NCBI RefSeq assembly: GCF_029626225.1
Contig: NZ_JARUBP010000001.1
Span: 4,526,001 to 4,590,000 of the forward strand
From: Asanoa sp. WMMD1127
GTDB taxonomy: Bacteria; Actinomycetota; Actinomycetes; Mycobacteriales; Micromonosporaceae
Length of the DNA: 64,000 nt
Reading direction: 5' to 3'
Under the pieces are notes generated by a model that had not been told where the DNA came from, searched no databases, and saw only the letters and a program-made list of their open reading frames with translations. The translations under genes and the position numbers were made by a program. Each line of letters begins with the position of its first letter. Positions within the stretch are counted from its first letter, which is position 1. Shown one piece after another: positions 53,123-64,000 of this stretch.

Positions 53123-53509
53123 ATGGCACGCGTCAAGCGGGCAGTGAACGCCCAGAAGAAGCGCCGCACATTGCTCGAGACCGCGAGCGGATACCGCGGT
53201 CAGCGCTCCCGCCTTTACCGCAAGGCCAAGGAGCAGGTGCTGCACTCGATGCAGTACTCGTACCGGGACCGCCGCGACCGCAAGGGTGACTTCCGCCAGC
53301 TGTGGATCACCCGTATCAACGCGGCCGCCCGCGCCAACGGCATGACCTACAACCGGCTGATCCAGGGTCTCAAGCTGTCCGGGATCGAGGTCGACCGCAA
53401 GATCCTGGCCGACCTGGCCGTGCACGACGAGGCCGCCTTCGCGGCGATCGTCGAGGTCGCCAAGGCCGCCGTCGCGGCCGAGGGCACGGGCGCGCAGAAG
53501 GCCGCCTGA
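53123..53509 (+). CDS. rplT: 50S ribosomal protein L20
   Basis: A 128-residue protein with the typical [48 protein letters not shown] and [18 protein letters not shown]. It binds 23S rRNA early in assembly and may repress its own operon through the infC leader. AAGGAG precedes the ATG. Confidence 0.97.
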   Translation: MARVKRAVNAQKKRRTLLETASGYRGQRSRLYRKAKEQVLHSMQYSYRDRRDRKGDFRQLWITRINAAARANGMTYNRLIQGLKLSGIEVDRKILADLAVHDEAAFAAIVEVAKAAVAAEGTGAQKAA

Positions 53510-53517
53510 GCCCGGCC

Positions 53518-55438
<1,921 letters not shown>

Positions 55439-57934
55439 ATGCGGATCGCACTGTCCTGGCTGCGCGAGCACGTCGACCTGCCGGCCGAGCTGACCGCCGA
55501 CGAGCTCGAGGCGGCCCTGGTCGGCCTCGGCATCGAGGTCGACTCCATCGTGGACCTGCGCGCCACGGTGACCGGCCCGCTGGTGGTCGGCCGCGTGCTG
55601 ACCGTCGAGGAGCTGACCGGCTTCAAGAAGCCGATCCGGTTCTGCACGGTCGACGTCGGCCGGGCCAACGGCACCGGCGAGCCGCAGCAGATCGTCTGCG
55701 GCGCCACCAACTTCGCGCCGGGTGATCTGGTCGTGGTGATCCTGCCCGGCGGCGTGCTGCCGGGCGGCTTCGAGATCGGGGCCCGCAAGACCTACGGCCA
55801 CCTGTCGGCCGGCATGATCACCTCGGCCCGTGAGCTCGGGCTCGGCGACGACCACGCCGGCATCGTCGTGCTGCCGCCCGACACCGCCGAGGCGCCCGGC
55901 GCCGACGCGCGACCCGTGGTCGGGCTCGACGACGTGGTGGTCGAGGTCGAGATCACCCCGGACCGGGGGTACGCGATGTCGGTCCGCGGCATCGCCCGCG
56001 AGCTGGCGCTGGCCCTGGACGCCCCGTTCCGCGACCCCGCGCTGGTGTCGGCGCCCGGCGCCACCGACACGCCGGCCTACCCCGTCGACGTGCGTGACCC
56101 GGTCGGCTGTGACCGGTTCGCCGCGCGGGCCGTCCGCGGCGTCGACCCGGCCGCGGCGACGCCCGCCTACATGGTCCGCCGGCTGACCCAGGCCGGGATC
56201 CGCACCATCTCGCTGCCGGTCGACATCACCAACTACCTGATGCTCGAGCTCGGCCAGCCGATGCACGCGTTCGACCTCGAGCGGCTGCGCGGCCCGCTGG
56301 TGGTCCGCCGGGCCACGGCGGGTGAGAAGCTGACCACTCTGGACGGTGTCGCCCGCACGCTCGACGTCGAGGACATGGTCATCTGCGACGACACCGGGCC
56401 GATCTCGCTCGCGGCCGTCATGGGCGGCGAGACCAGCGAGGTGCACCCGGGCACCGTCGACGTGCTGTTCGAGGCGGCCCACTGGGACCCGGTGATGGTC
56501 GGTCGCACCGCCCGCCGCCACAAGCTGTTCAGCGAGGCCGCCAAGCGCTGGGAGCGCGGCGTCGACCCGGCGCTGCCGCTGGTCGCGTTGCAGCGGGCGG
56601 TGCAGCTGATGACGGCGCACGGCGGCGGCACGGTCGGCGACGACATCCTCGACTTCGACGCGGTGCGCCCGCGGGTGCCCGTCGACATGGCGGTCGACCT
56701 GCCCACCCGGCGGGTCGGCGTGGTCTACGAGCCGGCCCGCGTGGTGGCGCTGCTCGAGGCCGTCGGTTGCACGGTCACCGTGGACGGTCAGCGGTGCAGC
56801 GCGGTCCCGCCGAGCTGGCGGCCCGACCTGACCGACCCGGCCGACCTCGTCGAAGAGGTGGTCCGGCTCGACGGCTACGACAAGGTGCCGGGGCGGCTGC
56901 CGCTGGCTCCGGCCGGCCGTGGGCTGACCGACGCCCAGCGTCGCCGCCGCTCGGTGGCCCGGGCGTTGGCCGAGACCGGCCACGTCGAGGTGCTGTCCTA
57001 CCCGTTCGTCGGCAGCGAGGCGCTCGACGCGCTCGGCGTGCCCGACGACGACCCGCGGCGGGGGCTGGTCAGGCTGGCCAACCCGCTCTCCGACGAAGAG
57101 CCCTACCTGCGCACCACGCTGCTGCCGCCGCTGCTGGCGACGCTGCGCCGCAACGTCGGCCGGGGCGCCCGCGACCTCGCCCTCTACGAGGTGGGCGTGG
57201 TGTTCCGGGCGCGCGCCGGGGCCGGCGCGCCGCCCGCGATGGGCGTCGACGACCGGCCGTCCGAGTCGGTCTTCGCGGCCGCCGACGCGGTGGTCCCCGA
57301 GCAGCCCTGGCACGTCGCCGTGGTGCTGGCCGGCGAGGCCGAGCCGACCGGCTGGTGGGGCGGCGGACGCCCGGCCAGCTGGGCCGACGCGGTGCAGGCG
57401 GCGCGGACGGTGCTCGACACCGCGGGCATCCCCGACGAGCGGGTGACCGTGCGCTCGGCCGCGATGGCGCCATGGCATCCCGGCCGCTGCGCCGAGATCG
57501 CCGTCGACGGCGTCGTGGTGGGCTGGGCCGGCGAGCTGCACCCGGCCGCGCTGAGCGCGCTCGACCTGCCCAAGCGCACGGCCGCCGTCGAGCTCGACCT
57601 CGACGCGGTGCCGGCCGCGCCGGTGACCCCCGCGCCGCGGGTGTCCGGCTTCCCGCCGGCCCTGATCGACGTCGCGCTGGTGGTCGGCGACGCGGTGCCG
57701 GCGGCCGACGTGCAGCGGGCGATCGTCGACGGCGCGGGCGATCTGCTCGAGTCGGTGCGCCTCTTCGACGTCTACGCGTCCGACCAGCTCGGCGCCGGCC
57801 GCAAGTCGTTGGCCTACAAGCTCACCTTCCGTGCCCCCGACCGCACGCTGACCGTCGAAGAGGCGGTCGCGGCCCGGGACGCGGCGGTGGCCGAGGCCGC
57901 CAACCGCTTCGGCGCCGTCCTCCGCGGCGCCTAA
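55439..57934 (+). CDS. pheT: Phenylalanyl-tRNA synthetase beta subunit
   Basis: An 831-residue subunit with the full domain order: B1 (MRIALSWLREHVDLPAEL), an EMAP-like tRNA-binding domain (about 45-160), the B3/B4 editing domain (about 215-390, with VDITNYLMLELGQPMHAFD), B5 (about 410-485), the catalytic-like core, and the C-terminal ferredoxin-fold anticodon-binding domain (from about 735, VSGFPPALIDVALVV). It contributes tRNA binding and Tyr editing. Confidence 0.97.
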   Translation: MRIALSWLREHVDLPAELTADELEAALVGLGIEVDSIVDLRATVTGPLVVGRVLTVEELTGFKKPIRFCTVDVGRANGTGEPQQIVCGATNFAPGDLVVVILPGGVLPGGFEIGARKTYGHLSAGMITSARELGLGDDHAGIVVLPPDTAEAPGADARPVVGLDDVVVEVEITPDRGYAMSVRGIARELALALDAPFRDPALVSAPGATDTPAYPVDVRDPVGCDRFAARAVRGVDPAAATPAYMVRRLTQAGIRTISLPVDITNYLMLELGQPMHAFDLERLRGPLVVRRATAGEKLTTLDGVARTLDVEDMVICDDTGPISLAAVMGGETSEVHPGTVDVLFEAAHWDPVMVGRTARRHKLFSEAAKRWERGVDPALPLVALQRAVQLMTAHGGGTVGDDILDFDAVRPRVPVDMAVDLPTRRVGVVYEPARVVALLEAVGCTVTVDGQRCSAVPPSWRPDLTDPADLVEEVVRLDGYDKVPGRLPLAPAGRGLTDAQRRRRSVARALAETGHVEVLSYPFVGSEALDALGVPDDDPRRGLVRLANPLSDEEPYLRTTLLPPLLATLRRNVGRGARDLALYEVGVVFRARAGAGAPPAMGVDDRPSESVFAAADAVVPEQPWHVAVVLAGEAEPTGWWGGGRPASWADAVQAARTVLDTAGIPDERVTVRSAAMAPWHPGRCAEIAVDGVVVGWAGELHPAALSALDLPKRTAAVELDLDAVPAAPVTPAPRVSGFPPALIDVALVVGDAVPAADVQRAIVDGAGDLLESVRLFDVYASDQLGAGRKSLAYKLTFRAPDRTLTVEEAVAARDAAVAEAANRFGAVLRGA

Positions 57935-58060
57935 CCCGCTCGGGCCAACCTGGTCACCTGAGCGGTTGGAGTCGGACCGCCCGGGTACCTACCGCGGTTT
58001 TTCTTCGCGTATGGTCCCGTCTGGCAACGAACGGGTACGCCAACGGGGAGAACGCGCGCG

Positions 58061-59404
58061 GTGACGGTCGACGACCTGCCTCAAATCAGCGACTCGGCGC
58101 CGAACTACACCTACGTGCTGGGCGCCCTGGTGCTGCTCTGCAGCCTCCTGTTCGTGCTGGCCTACGCCCGCAACTGGGCGCCCCGCGTCGCCACCAGCGT
58201 CGGGGTCGCGCTGCTGGTCCGGGCGGTCGCCGTCTGGGTCGCGTTCGACCAGACGCCGCGGGACGTGGCGAGCTACTTCCGGACGGCCGGCGAGCTGCTG
58301 CTCAAGGGCGCCGATCCGATGACGCACATGCCGGAGTTCCGGTGGAACTTCCTCCCGTTCATGCCGGTCGTCTTCGGGGCCGAGCTCAAGACCGGCATCA
58401 ACTGGGAGATCTCCGGCAAGATCGCGCCGGTCATCGCCGACCTCGTGCTGGTCGTGCTGCTGGCCAAGCTCGGCGGCCAGGAGCACGGGCGCAAGGTCGC
58501 CCTGCTCTACGCCCTGTGCCCGCTGGCGTTCCTGATCACGGCGGTGCACGGCCAGGTGGAGCCGATCGCGCTGGCCTTCGGCGTCGGGGGCTACCTCGCC
58601 GCCCGCCGCGGCCGCCCCGGCGTCGCCGGCACGCTGCTGGGCCTGGCCATCGCGGCCAAGACCTGGCCCGCCGTCCTGGTGCCCGGGCTGCTGCGGGAGA
58701 TCCCGTGGCGCCGATGGTGGCGGGCGCTGGTCGGCATCGCGGCCGTCCCGCTGCTGTTCCTGCTGATGATCCCGTTCGTGCTCCACGACTCGCTGCGCGA
58801 GGCGATCCACACGCTCACCGGCTACCGGTCGTTCGTGGGCCGCTGGGGCTGGGCCGGGATGGCCTACGTCTGGGACGTCATCGGCCTCGGGTACGCCGGC
58901 CCCGGCGTCGACACCGTGCAGCGGGTGGGCACGCTGCTCACCGTGGTCGCGGTCCTCGCGGTGCTCGCGCTGCTGTGGAAGCGGGGCGACGGCGTCGTGC
59001 TGACCGCCGGCCTGATGCTGGTGTTCTTCGCGGTCACGGCGGGCTTCGGGCCGCAGTACCTGCTCTGGCCGGTGCCGTTCGTCCTGCTGCTGGGGCGGGT
59101 GACCGGCATCGTCTACGTGACGCTGGCCGGCGTCTACGCCGCGATGTTCTACATGATCTACGAAGCGCTGCCCGACGCCCGCGAGGACATGAACATCATC
59201 CTGCCGGTCGGCTCGCTGGTCGTGATCGTTGCCGGCCTGGTCGCGCTGCCGTGGCGCCCCCGCGCCACACCCGAGGCGCCGCCGGACCGGCCGGACGGTC
59301 CGGCCCAGCCGCGCGTGCCGGCTCAGGCGGGTGAGCCCGCGGCCGAGCGCACGAACGGCGACGCGGGACCGGTGCGGTCAAATTCGCCGGCCGTTGGGTC
59401 GTGA
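58061..59404 (+). CDS. GT87-like polytopic membrane glycosyltransferase
   Basis: A 447-residue protein with about 10-12 membrane helices. The first-loop VAFDQTPRDVASYFRTAGELLLKGADP resembles the acidic active-site loop of GT-C mannosyltransferases (GT87). YALCPLAFLITAVHGQVEPI and GLAIAAKTWPAVLVPGLL are typical later motifs. It probably transfers a sugar from a polyprenyl-phosphate donor to an envelope glycan. The C-terminal 55 residues are Pro/Ala-rich and disordered. GTG 58061 follows GGGGAG. A weak hairpin (57936-57941 with 57960-57965) after pheT may separate the transcripts. Confidence 0.75.
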   Translation: MTVDDLPQISDSAPNYTYVLGALVLLCSLLFVLAYARNWAPRVATSVGVALLVRAVAVWVAFDQTPRDVASYFRTAGELLLKGADPMTHMPEFRWNFLPFMPVVFGAELKTGINWEISGKIAPVIADLVLVVLLAKLGGQEHGRKVALLYALCPLAFLITAVHGQVEPIALAFGVGGYLAARRGRPGVAGTLLGLAIAAKTWPAVLVPGLLREIPWRRWWRALVGIAAVPLLFLLMIPFVLHDSLREAIHTLTGYRSFVGRWGWAGMAYVWDVIGLGYAGPGVDTVQRVGTLLTVVAVLAVLALLWKRGDGVVLTAGLMLVFFAVTAGFGPQYLLWPVPFVLLLGRVTGIVYVTLAGVYAAMFYMIYEALPDAREDMNIILPVGSLVVIVAGLVALPWRPRATPEAPPDRPDGPAQPRVPAQAGEPAAERTNGDAGPVRSNSPAVGS

Positions 59405-59440
59405 TCGAGGGCGCTGCCCCCACGACCACGACACCAAGGC

Positions 59441-59455
59441 ATAAACTTCGTTTAT
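59441..59455. promoter_or_regulatory. AT-rich palindrome upstream of the YfhO-family gene
   Basis: ATAAAC-TTC-GTTTAT is an exact 6+6 inverted repeat in an otherwise very GC-rich region, 31 bp before the next ATG and 37 bp after the previous stop. It could be an operator or a short terminator for the upstream gene. Confidence 0.45.
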
Positions 59456-59485
59456 TCCACGAAACCACTCACGGGCGGTTCGGAC

Positions 59486-62284
59486 ATGACGACGTCGACC
59501 GCCGCACGTGACACCGCCCGCGACCCCGCCGGCGAGGCGCCGCCCCGGCCCCGGCGTGGCCGGCTGGTCGAGCGGGTGGCGCTGGGCGCCGTGCTGGCGT
59601 TCGCGCTGCTGGGCATCGGCACGCCGCTGCTCGGCCTGACCACCTTCGCCAACACCGACCTGCTGGTCAACAACAGCCCGTACGTCGGCGCCGGTCTGGC
59701 CCAGCCGCAGATCGAGAACAACATCGCCAACGACGTGGTGGCCTCGGTGCTCCCCGGCACGTCGCTGTTCGCCGACGAGTTGCGGCACGGCCGGCTGGCG
59801 GCGTGGAACCCGTACGTCGGCGGTGGCGGGACCCTCGGCGCGGTGCCCAACTTCGCGGTCCTCTCGCCGCTGACCGTGCCCTACTACGTGTTGCCGGCGT
59901 CGATGGCACCGGCCTTCGTCAAGCTGCTGGAGATCCTGGTCGCGGCCGGCGGGGCCTACCTGTTCCTGCGCCGGCTGCGGCTCGGCCGGGCGGCGGCGCT
60001 GCTCGGCGGCCTGGCCTTCACGTCCAGCGGGTTCATGATCGCGTGGACCAACTGGCCGCAGACCCGCGTGGCCGCGTTCATCCCGGCCGTCTTCTGGGCC
60101 ACCGAGCGGCTGGCCGAGCACCGCCGGGTCCGCGACGGCGCACTGCTCGCGGTGGCGCTGGCCGCCATGCTGTTCGGTGGCTTCCCCGCGGTCACCGGCT
60201 ACACGGTGCTGACCGCGGGCGGTTACCTGCTCGTCCGCGCCATCGCCCGCGGCCGCCCGCTCGCCCCGCTCCTGGCCGGCGCCGGCGCCCTGGTCGGCGC
60301 CGTGATGATCACCGCCATCCAGCTGCTGCCGTTCGTGGCGGCCATGCGGCACGCCCGGCTCAGCGGCCGGGGCCAGACCGGCGCCGACCACCTCGACCCG
60401 ACCGCGCTGATCACCGCGTGGGCGCCGTGGTCGCTGGGCCGCGTCAACACCTTCCCGCTGCGGGACAACGCCGTCGAGTTACTCTCCTACGTGGGCGCCG
60501 CCGGGTTGGTGCTGTTCCTGCTGGCGGTGGCGCTGCCGGCCGCCGGGCGGGCGTTCCTGCCCCGCGGCGTCTGGGCCTTCTTCGTCGCGGCCACGGCCGG
60601 CTGGGCCGTGCTGATCTACCTGGGCGGCCTGCCGCTCGAGGCGGTGCAGCAGCTGCCGGTGCTGTTCGCCGACAACTTCGTCGGCCGCGCCCGCAGCGTC
60701 CTGGGCTTCCTGATCGCGGTGCTGATCGCGGTCGGCTTCGAGATCGCCCTGCGCTGGGTCGGCGCCGTGCTGGACGGTCCCGAGGCCCGGCCGGCCCCGG
60801 TGCGCGGGCGGAGCCGGGTGTGGGCGATCGGCGTCGCGGGCGCCGGCCTGGTCGGGCTCGCGGTGACGACCCTGCGCGGCTTCCTCGTGGTGGACGGGCC
60901 CGACAGCGTGGTCGGGCCGGGCTGGTTCGCGGTCCGGGTCGGTGCGGGGCTGGCGATCATCGCGCTCACCGTGCTGGCCGTGGCGGTGCTGTGGCGCTCC
61001 GGGGCCAAGACGGCCCGACCGAGGTTGGCTGTGGCGGCCGCGGCCGTGGTGCCCGCGCTGCTGCTGGTGCAGGCGCTGGCCACGGTCTACGCGTACTGGC
61101 CGCGGGTCGACCGCGACACCTGGTATCCGCGTACCGACGTGCACCAGTTCCTGAGCGCGAACCTCGGACACGACCGGTTCGCCGCGGCCGAGGGCGGCAT
61201 GTATCCCGGCGCCGACAGCGCGGCCAGGCTCCGCTCGCTGACCGGCGAGGCGTTCTTCGACCTCCGCTTCGCGGAGACGATCCGCGGCCTGCCCGGCGAG
61301 AAGTTCTCCAGCACGCTGCTGCGCCTGCCGGCCACCGCCGACGTCGCGCGCAGCGCGCTGCTCGACCGCCTCTCGGTGCGCTACCTCGTGACCACGCCGT
61401 GGGAGAAGCCGTTCGGCCCGGAAACGGCCGAGGCGGGCGACGGCCGCACGGTCACCATCCGGCCCGGCGAGCCGCGCACTGTCCGACTGACCGCCCGCGG
61501 GCCCATCCGCGGCGTCGCGGTCACGCCGGCGGAGGCCGGGACGAAGACGACCCGGCTCTCGGTGAGCCTGCGCGACGCCGCCGGCGCCGAGGTGGCCAAG
61601 GGTGGTCGCCCGCTGCTGGAGAAGGCCGGGACACCGGCGTACGTGGCCGTGGCCGGCGACCGGGTCCCGGCGGGCGCCGCGCTGACCGCCATGATCACGG
61701 TCGAGGGCGGCCCGGTCAGGGTGGCCGCGGTCGGGGACCGGCCCGCCGTGTCGACGGTCGCGGCGGCCGACGACGGCCTGCGGATCGCCTATGCCGGGAA
61801 CTCGACCGTCTGGGAGCGGACGACCGTGCTGCCCCGGATCCGGTGGGCGAGCGAGGTCCACGTGGGCGAGGGGCCGGGACCGCGGGTGCGGGCGATGCGC
61901 GACGGCGGGCTGCGGCCGGACCAGGTCGTGCTGGACGCGCCGCCGGCGAGCCCGGTCGACGGCCGGCCGGCCACCGTCACCGTGCTCGAGGACGGCACCG
62001 ACGACATCGCCGCCCGGGTCGACGCGCAGGGCGCGGGCTACCTGGTCGTGGCCGACCCGCTGCAGCACGGCTGGGGCGTCACGGTCGACGGGAAGGCGGC
62101 GACGCTCATCCCGGCCGACAACGGCCTGGTGGCGGTCGCGGTGCCGGCGGGCAGCCACACGGTGCGCCTGGCCTATCGCATGCCCATGCACAACGCGGGC
62201 GCCTGGATCTCCGGCGCCGCGCTGATCGGGCTGCTCGGCATCGCCGCCGGGGTGGTGGTCCGCCGGCGTCGCCCGACCGCGTGA
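59486..62284 (+). CDS. YfhO-family polytopic membrane protein
   Basis: A 932-residue protein with about 12-13 membrane helices in its first 530 residues and one at the C-terminus. The first external loop has LLVNNSPYVGAGLAQPQ and LAAWNPYVGGGGTLGAVPNFA, family hallmarks in YfhO/GT-C-like proteins. The large extracytoplasmic domain after residue 540 contains GYLVVADPLQHGWGVTVDGK, typical of YfhO. Bacillus YfhO acts in glycosylation of lipoteichoic acid. A role in envelope glycan transfer alongside the adjacent GT87-like protein is inferred. Confidence 0.85.
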   Translation: MTTSTAARDTARDPAGEAPPRPRRGRLVERVALGAVLAFALLGIGTPLLGLTTFANTDLLVNNSPYVGAGLAQPQIENNIANDVVASVLPGTSLFADELRHGRLAAWNPYVGGGGTLGAVPNFAVLSPLTVPYYVLPASMAPAFVKLLEILVAAGGAYLFLRRLRLGRAAALLGGLAFTSSGFMIAWTNWPQTRVAAFIPAVFWATERLAEHRRVRDGALLAVALAAMLFGGFPAVTGYTVLTAGGYLLVRAIARGRPLAPLLAGAGALVGAVMITAIQLLPFVAAMRHARLSGRGQTGADHLDPTALITAWAPWSLGRVNTFPLRDNAVELLSYVGAAGLVLFLLAVALPAAGRAFLPRGVWAFFVAATAGWAVLIYLGGLPLEAVQQLPVLFADNFVGRARSVLGFLIAVLIAVGFEIALRWVGAVLDGPEARPAPVRGRSRVWAIGVAGAGLVGLAVTTLRGFLVVDGPDSVVGPGWFAVRVGAGLAIIALTVLAVAVLWRSGAKTARPRLAVAAAAVVPALLLVQALATVYAYWPRVDRDTWYPRTDVHQFLSANLGHDRFAAAEGGMYPGADSAARLRSLTGEAFFDLRFAETIRGLPGEKFSSTLLRLPATADVARSALLDRLSVRYLVTTPWEKPFGPETAEAGDGRTVTIRPGEPRTVRLTARGPIRGVAVTPAEAGTKTTRLSVSLRDAAGAEVAKGGRPLLEKAGTPAYVAVAGDRVPAGAALTAMITVEGGPVRVAAVGDRPAVSTVAAADDGLRIAYAGNSTVWERTTVLPRIRWASEVHVGEGPGPRVRAMRDGGLRPDQVVLDAPPASPVDGRPATVTVLEDGTDDIAARVDAQGAGYLVVADPLQHGWGVTVDGKAATLIPADNGLVAVAVPAGSHTVRLAYRMPMHNAGAWISGAALIGLLGIAAGVVVRRRRPTA

Positions 62285-62367
62285 TTGGTCATACACCGGA
62301 CTGCATGATCTTGCGATCCGGAAGCGGATGCTGATACCGTTCTTCGCATAGACATGCGGAGGTGCAC
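62285..62367 (+). promoter_or_regulatory. argC upstream region, candidate ArgR control
   Basis: The 83-bp gap is AT-richer than its surroundings and contains CATACACCGGACTGCATGAT and TTCTTCGCATAGACATGC, which resemble degenerate halves of actinobacterial ARG boxes. CCGGA (62296-62300) and TCCGG (62317-62321) form an inverted repeat. The GCGGAGG ribosome binding site ends the region. The ArgR assignment rests on position and weak similarity only. Confidence 0.35.
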
Positions 62368-63369
62368 ATGGGCATCCGGGTCGCGGTGGCCGGGGCGAGC
62401 GGATACGCGGGCGGCGAGCTCGTCCGCCTGATCGCCGGGCACCCCGAGCTCGACCTGCACGCCGTCACCGCGCACAGCCAGGCCGGCCAGCCGCTGGCGG
62501 CCGTGCATCCCCAGCTGGCGGGCCTCGACCTGACGCTGACCGCCACCGACCCCGGCGCGCTGGGCGACGCGGACCTGGTCTTCCTCGCCCTGCCACATGG
62601 CGAGTCGGCCGCGCTCGCCGCCCAGCTGCCCGAATCGGTCAAGGTCGTCGACCTCGGCGCCGACCACCGGCTCACCGATGCCGCGGCCTGGGCCGACTAC
62701 TACGGCGGTCCGCACGCCGGCGCCTGGACCTACGGCCTGCCGGAGCTGCCCGGCCAGCGCGCGGCGATCGCCGCCAGCGACCGGGTCGCCAACACCGGCT
62801 GCTACGCCGCGACGATCACGCTGGCCCTGGCGCCGCTGATCGCGGCCGGCGCGGTCGAGCCCGACGACGTCGTGGTGGTGGCCGCGTCCGGCACGAGCGG
62901 CGCCGGCCGGGCGGCCAAGCCGCACCTGCTGGCCACCGAGGTGATGGGCGACCTGTCGACCTACCGGACCGGCGCGCACCAGCACGTCCCGGAGATCAAG
63001 CAGGCCACCGGCGCGCGGTCGTTGTCGATGACGCCGCTGCTGGCCCCCATGCCGCGCGGCATCCTGGCCACGGTGACCGCCCGGCCGACCGGCGCCGCCG
63101 ACGCGGCCGCGGTGCTCGCGGAGGCGTACGCCGGTGAGCCGTTCGTGCGGGTGCTGCCGGCCGGGACCTTCCCGCGGACCGCGGCCACCCTGGGCTCCAA
63201 CACCTGCCACCTGCAGGCCACCGTCGACCGTGACTCCGGCCGGGTGATCGTGGTCAGCGCGCTCGACAACCTCGGCAAGGGCGCCGCCGGCCAGGCCGTC
63301 CAGTGCGCCAACCTCATGCTCGGCCTGCCGGAGACCACCGGCCTGTCCGCCTTCGGAGTGACGCCATGA
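62368..63369 (+). CDS. argC: N-acetyl-gamma-glutamyl-phosphate reductase
   Basis: A 333-residue enzyme, third in arginine synthesis. The NADP-binding VAVAGASGYAGGELVRLI, LGADHRL and the catalytic Cys in VANTGCYAATITLAL are present, as is the C-terminal VVSALDNLGKGAAGQAVQ. ATG 62368 sits six bases after GCGGAGG. GTG 62362 would overlap that site. It overlaps argJ by four bases. Confidence 0.97.
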   Translation: MGIRVAVAGASGYAGGELVRLIAGHPELDLHAVTAHSQAGQPLAAVHPQLAGLDLTLTATDPGALGDADLVFLALPHGESAALAAQLPESVKVVDLGADHRLTDAAAWADYYGGPHAGAWTYGLPELPGQRAAIAASDRVANTGCYAATITLALAPLIAAGAVEPDDVVVVAASGTSGAGRAAKPHLLATEVMGDLSTYRTGAHQHVPEIKQATGARSLSMTPLLAPMPRGILATVTARPTGAADAAAVLAEAYAGEPFVRVLPAGTFPRTAATLGSNTCHLQATVDRDSGRVIVVSALDNLGKGAAGQAVQCANLMLGLPETTGLSAFGVTP

Positions 63370-64000
63370 GCGTGACGGCTCCACAGGGGTTTCGGGCGGC
63401 GGGGGTGGCCGCGGGGCTCAAGTCCAGTGGTGAGCCCGATGTCGCGCTGGTTGTCAACGACGGGCCCGAGGCCATGGTGGCCGGGGTGTTCACCGCCAAC
63501 CGGGTCAAGGCGGCGCCGGTGCTCTGGAGCGAGCAGGTCGTGCACGGGGGAGTCGTGCGCGCGGTCGTGCTCAACTCGGGGGGCGCCAACGCCTGCACCG
63601 GCCCGCTCGGCTTCCAGGACACCCACGCCACCGCCGAGCACGTGGCCGAAGCCCTCGGCGGGATCGGGGCCGGCGAGGTCGCGGTCTGCTCGACCGGCCT
63701 GATCGGCGAGCGGCTGCCGATGGACAAGCTGCTCCCCGGTGTCAGCGCGGCGGTGGCCGCCCTGGCGGGCGACGGCGGTGCCGCGGCGGCGCGGGCCATC
63801 ATGACCACCGACACCAAGGCGAAGTCCACTGTGGTCGAGGGCGCCGGGTGGACCGTCGGCGGCATGGTTAAGGGCGCCGGCATGCTGGCGCCCGGGCTGG
63901 CCACGATGCTCTGCGTGCTGACCACCGACGCGGTCGCCGACGCGCAGACCCTCGACGTGGCGCTGCGGGCGGCGACCCGGGTCACCTTCGACCGCGTCGA
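63366..64000 (+). CDS. argJ: Bifunctional ornithine acetyltransferase / N-acetylglutamate synthase, 5' part
   Basis: Begins ATG 63366 (MSVTAPQGFRAAGVAAGLKS), overlapping argC by ATGA, and runs off the window after 211 codons. Family motifs are VFTANRVKAAPVLWS, VVLNSGGANACTG, CSTGLIGERLP and the self-cleavage region MVKGAGMLAPGLATMLCVL, whose Thr in LATML becomes the N-terminal nucleophile of the beta chain. It recycles the acetyl group in arginine synthesis. The rest of the arg operon should follow. Confidence 0.96.
   Translation, partial: MSVTAPQGFRAAGVAAGLKSSGEPDVALVVNDGPEAMVAGVFTANRVKAAPVLWSEQVVHGGVVRAVVLNSGGANACTGPLGFQDTHATAEHVAEALGGIGAGEVAVCSTGLIGERLPMDKLLPGVSAAVAALAGDGGAAAARAIMTTDTKAKSTVVEGAGWTVGGMVKGAGMLAPGLATMLCVLTTDAVADAQTLDVALRAATRVTFDRV

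Overview
The window is about 64 kb of very GC-rich DNA (I estimate above 70% by eye). It comes from a filamentous, sporulating-type actinobacterium. Gene content and order (efp-nusB-bldD, pyrR-pyrB-pyrC-carAB-pyrD-pyrF-mihF-gmk-rpoZ-coaBC-metK, priA-def-fmt-rsmB-rpe, the rib operon, hisE-hisG, infC-rpmI-rplT-pheST, argCJ) fit Micromonosporaceae (Actinoplanes/Micromonospora-like). The family assignment is an inference from synteny and protein character, not from a database match.

Layout. 0-0.84 kb: end of efp and nusB. 0.92-1.41 kb, minus strand: bldD, the c-di-GMP-responsive developmental repressor. 1.6-10.9 kb: a tightly overlapping pyrimidine operon headed by a PyrR-binding RNA element that covers the pyrR Shine-Dalgarno. 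11-14.7 kb: mihF, a guanylate-kinase-like gene with a broken P-loop, rpoZ, coaBC and metK. 14.8-16.2 kb: five tiny membrane proteins of unknown function, two behind duplicated promoters. 16.3-23.9 kb: priA, def, fmt, rsmB, a septum/lipoprotein-like gene (minus), rpe and a receiver-GGDEF protein. 24.0-27.7 kb: an FMN riboswitch and ribD-ribE-ribBA-ribH.

27.7-42.0 kb looks like an accessory block set between ribH and hisE, genes I recall as adjacent in related actinobacteria. It holds an IS630-family element, a MOSC-reductase-ferredoxin fusion, an SDR/DUF427 pair divergent from a CGNR regulator, a secreted GH9 cellulase behind a CebR-type operator, an MBL hydrolase, a MetF-like protein, a VOC protein, an amino-acid ABC transporter, and an ECF sigma factor with a GerMN/Gmad2 membrane protein. 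42.0-44.8 kb: hisE, hisG, a PH-like membrane protein, a PPOX-family protein and a methyltransferase. 45-51.9 kb: a HelD-family RNA polymerase-associated ATPase, a patatin-like protein behind a 19-codon leader ORF, a PAS-GGDEF membrane protein, a lipoprotein and a flavoprotein. 52-64 kb: infC (ATC start)-rpmI-rplT, an rRNA methyltransferase, pheST, two polytopic membrane proteins (GT87-like and YfhO), argC and the start of argJ.

The most noteworthy observations are: (i) the IS630 copy sits inside a CTAG shared by two convergent stop codons, leaves both stops intact, and borrows the target TA for its own transposase stop; (ii) the gmk-position protein has lost its ATP-binding Lys and a lid-sized segment; (iii) the patatin gene has a PPP-containing leader ORF whose stop codon overlaps a hairpin covering the gene's ribosome binding site; (iv) a tandem array of small two-helix membrane proteins has duplicated, apparently leaderless promoters; (v) about 14 kb of accessory DNA separates ribH and hisE; (vi) pyrD carries a roughly 55-residue low-complexity insert.
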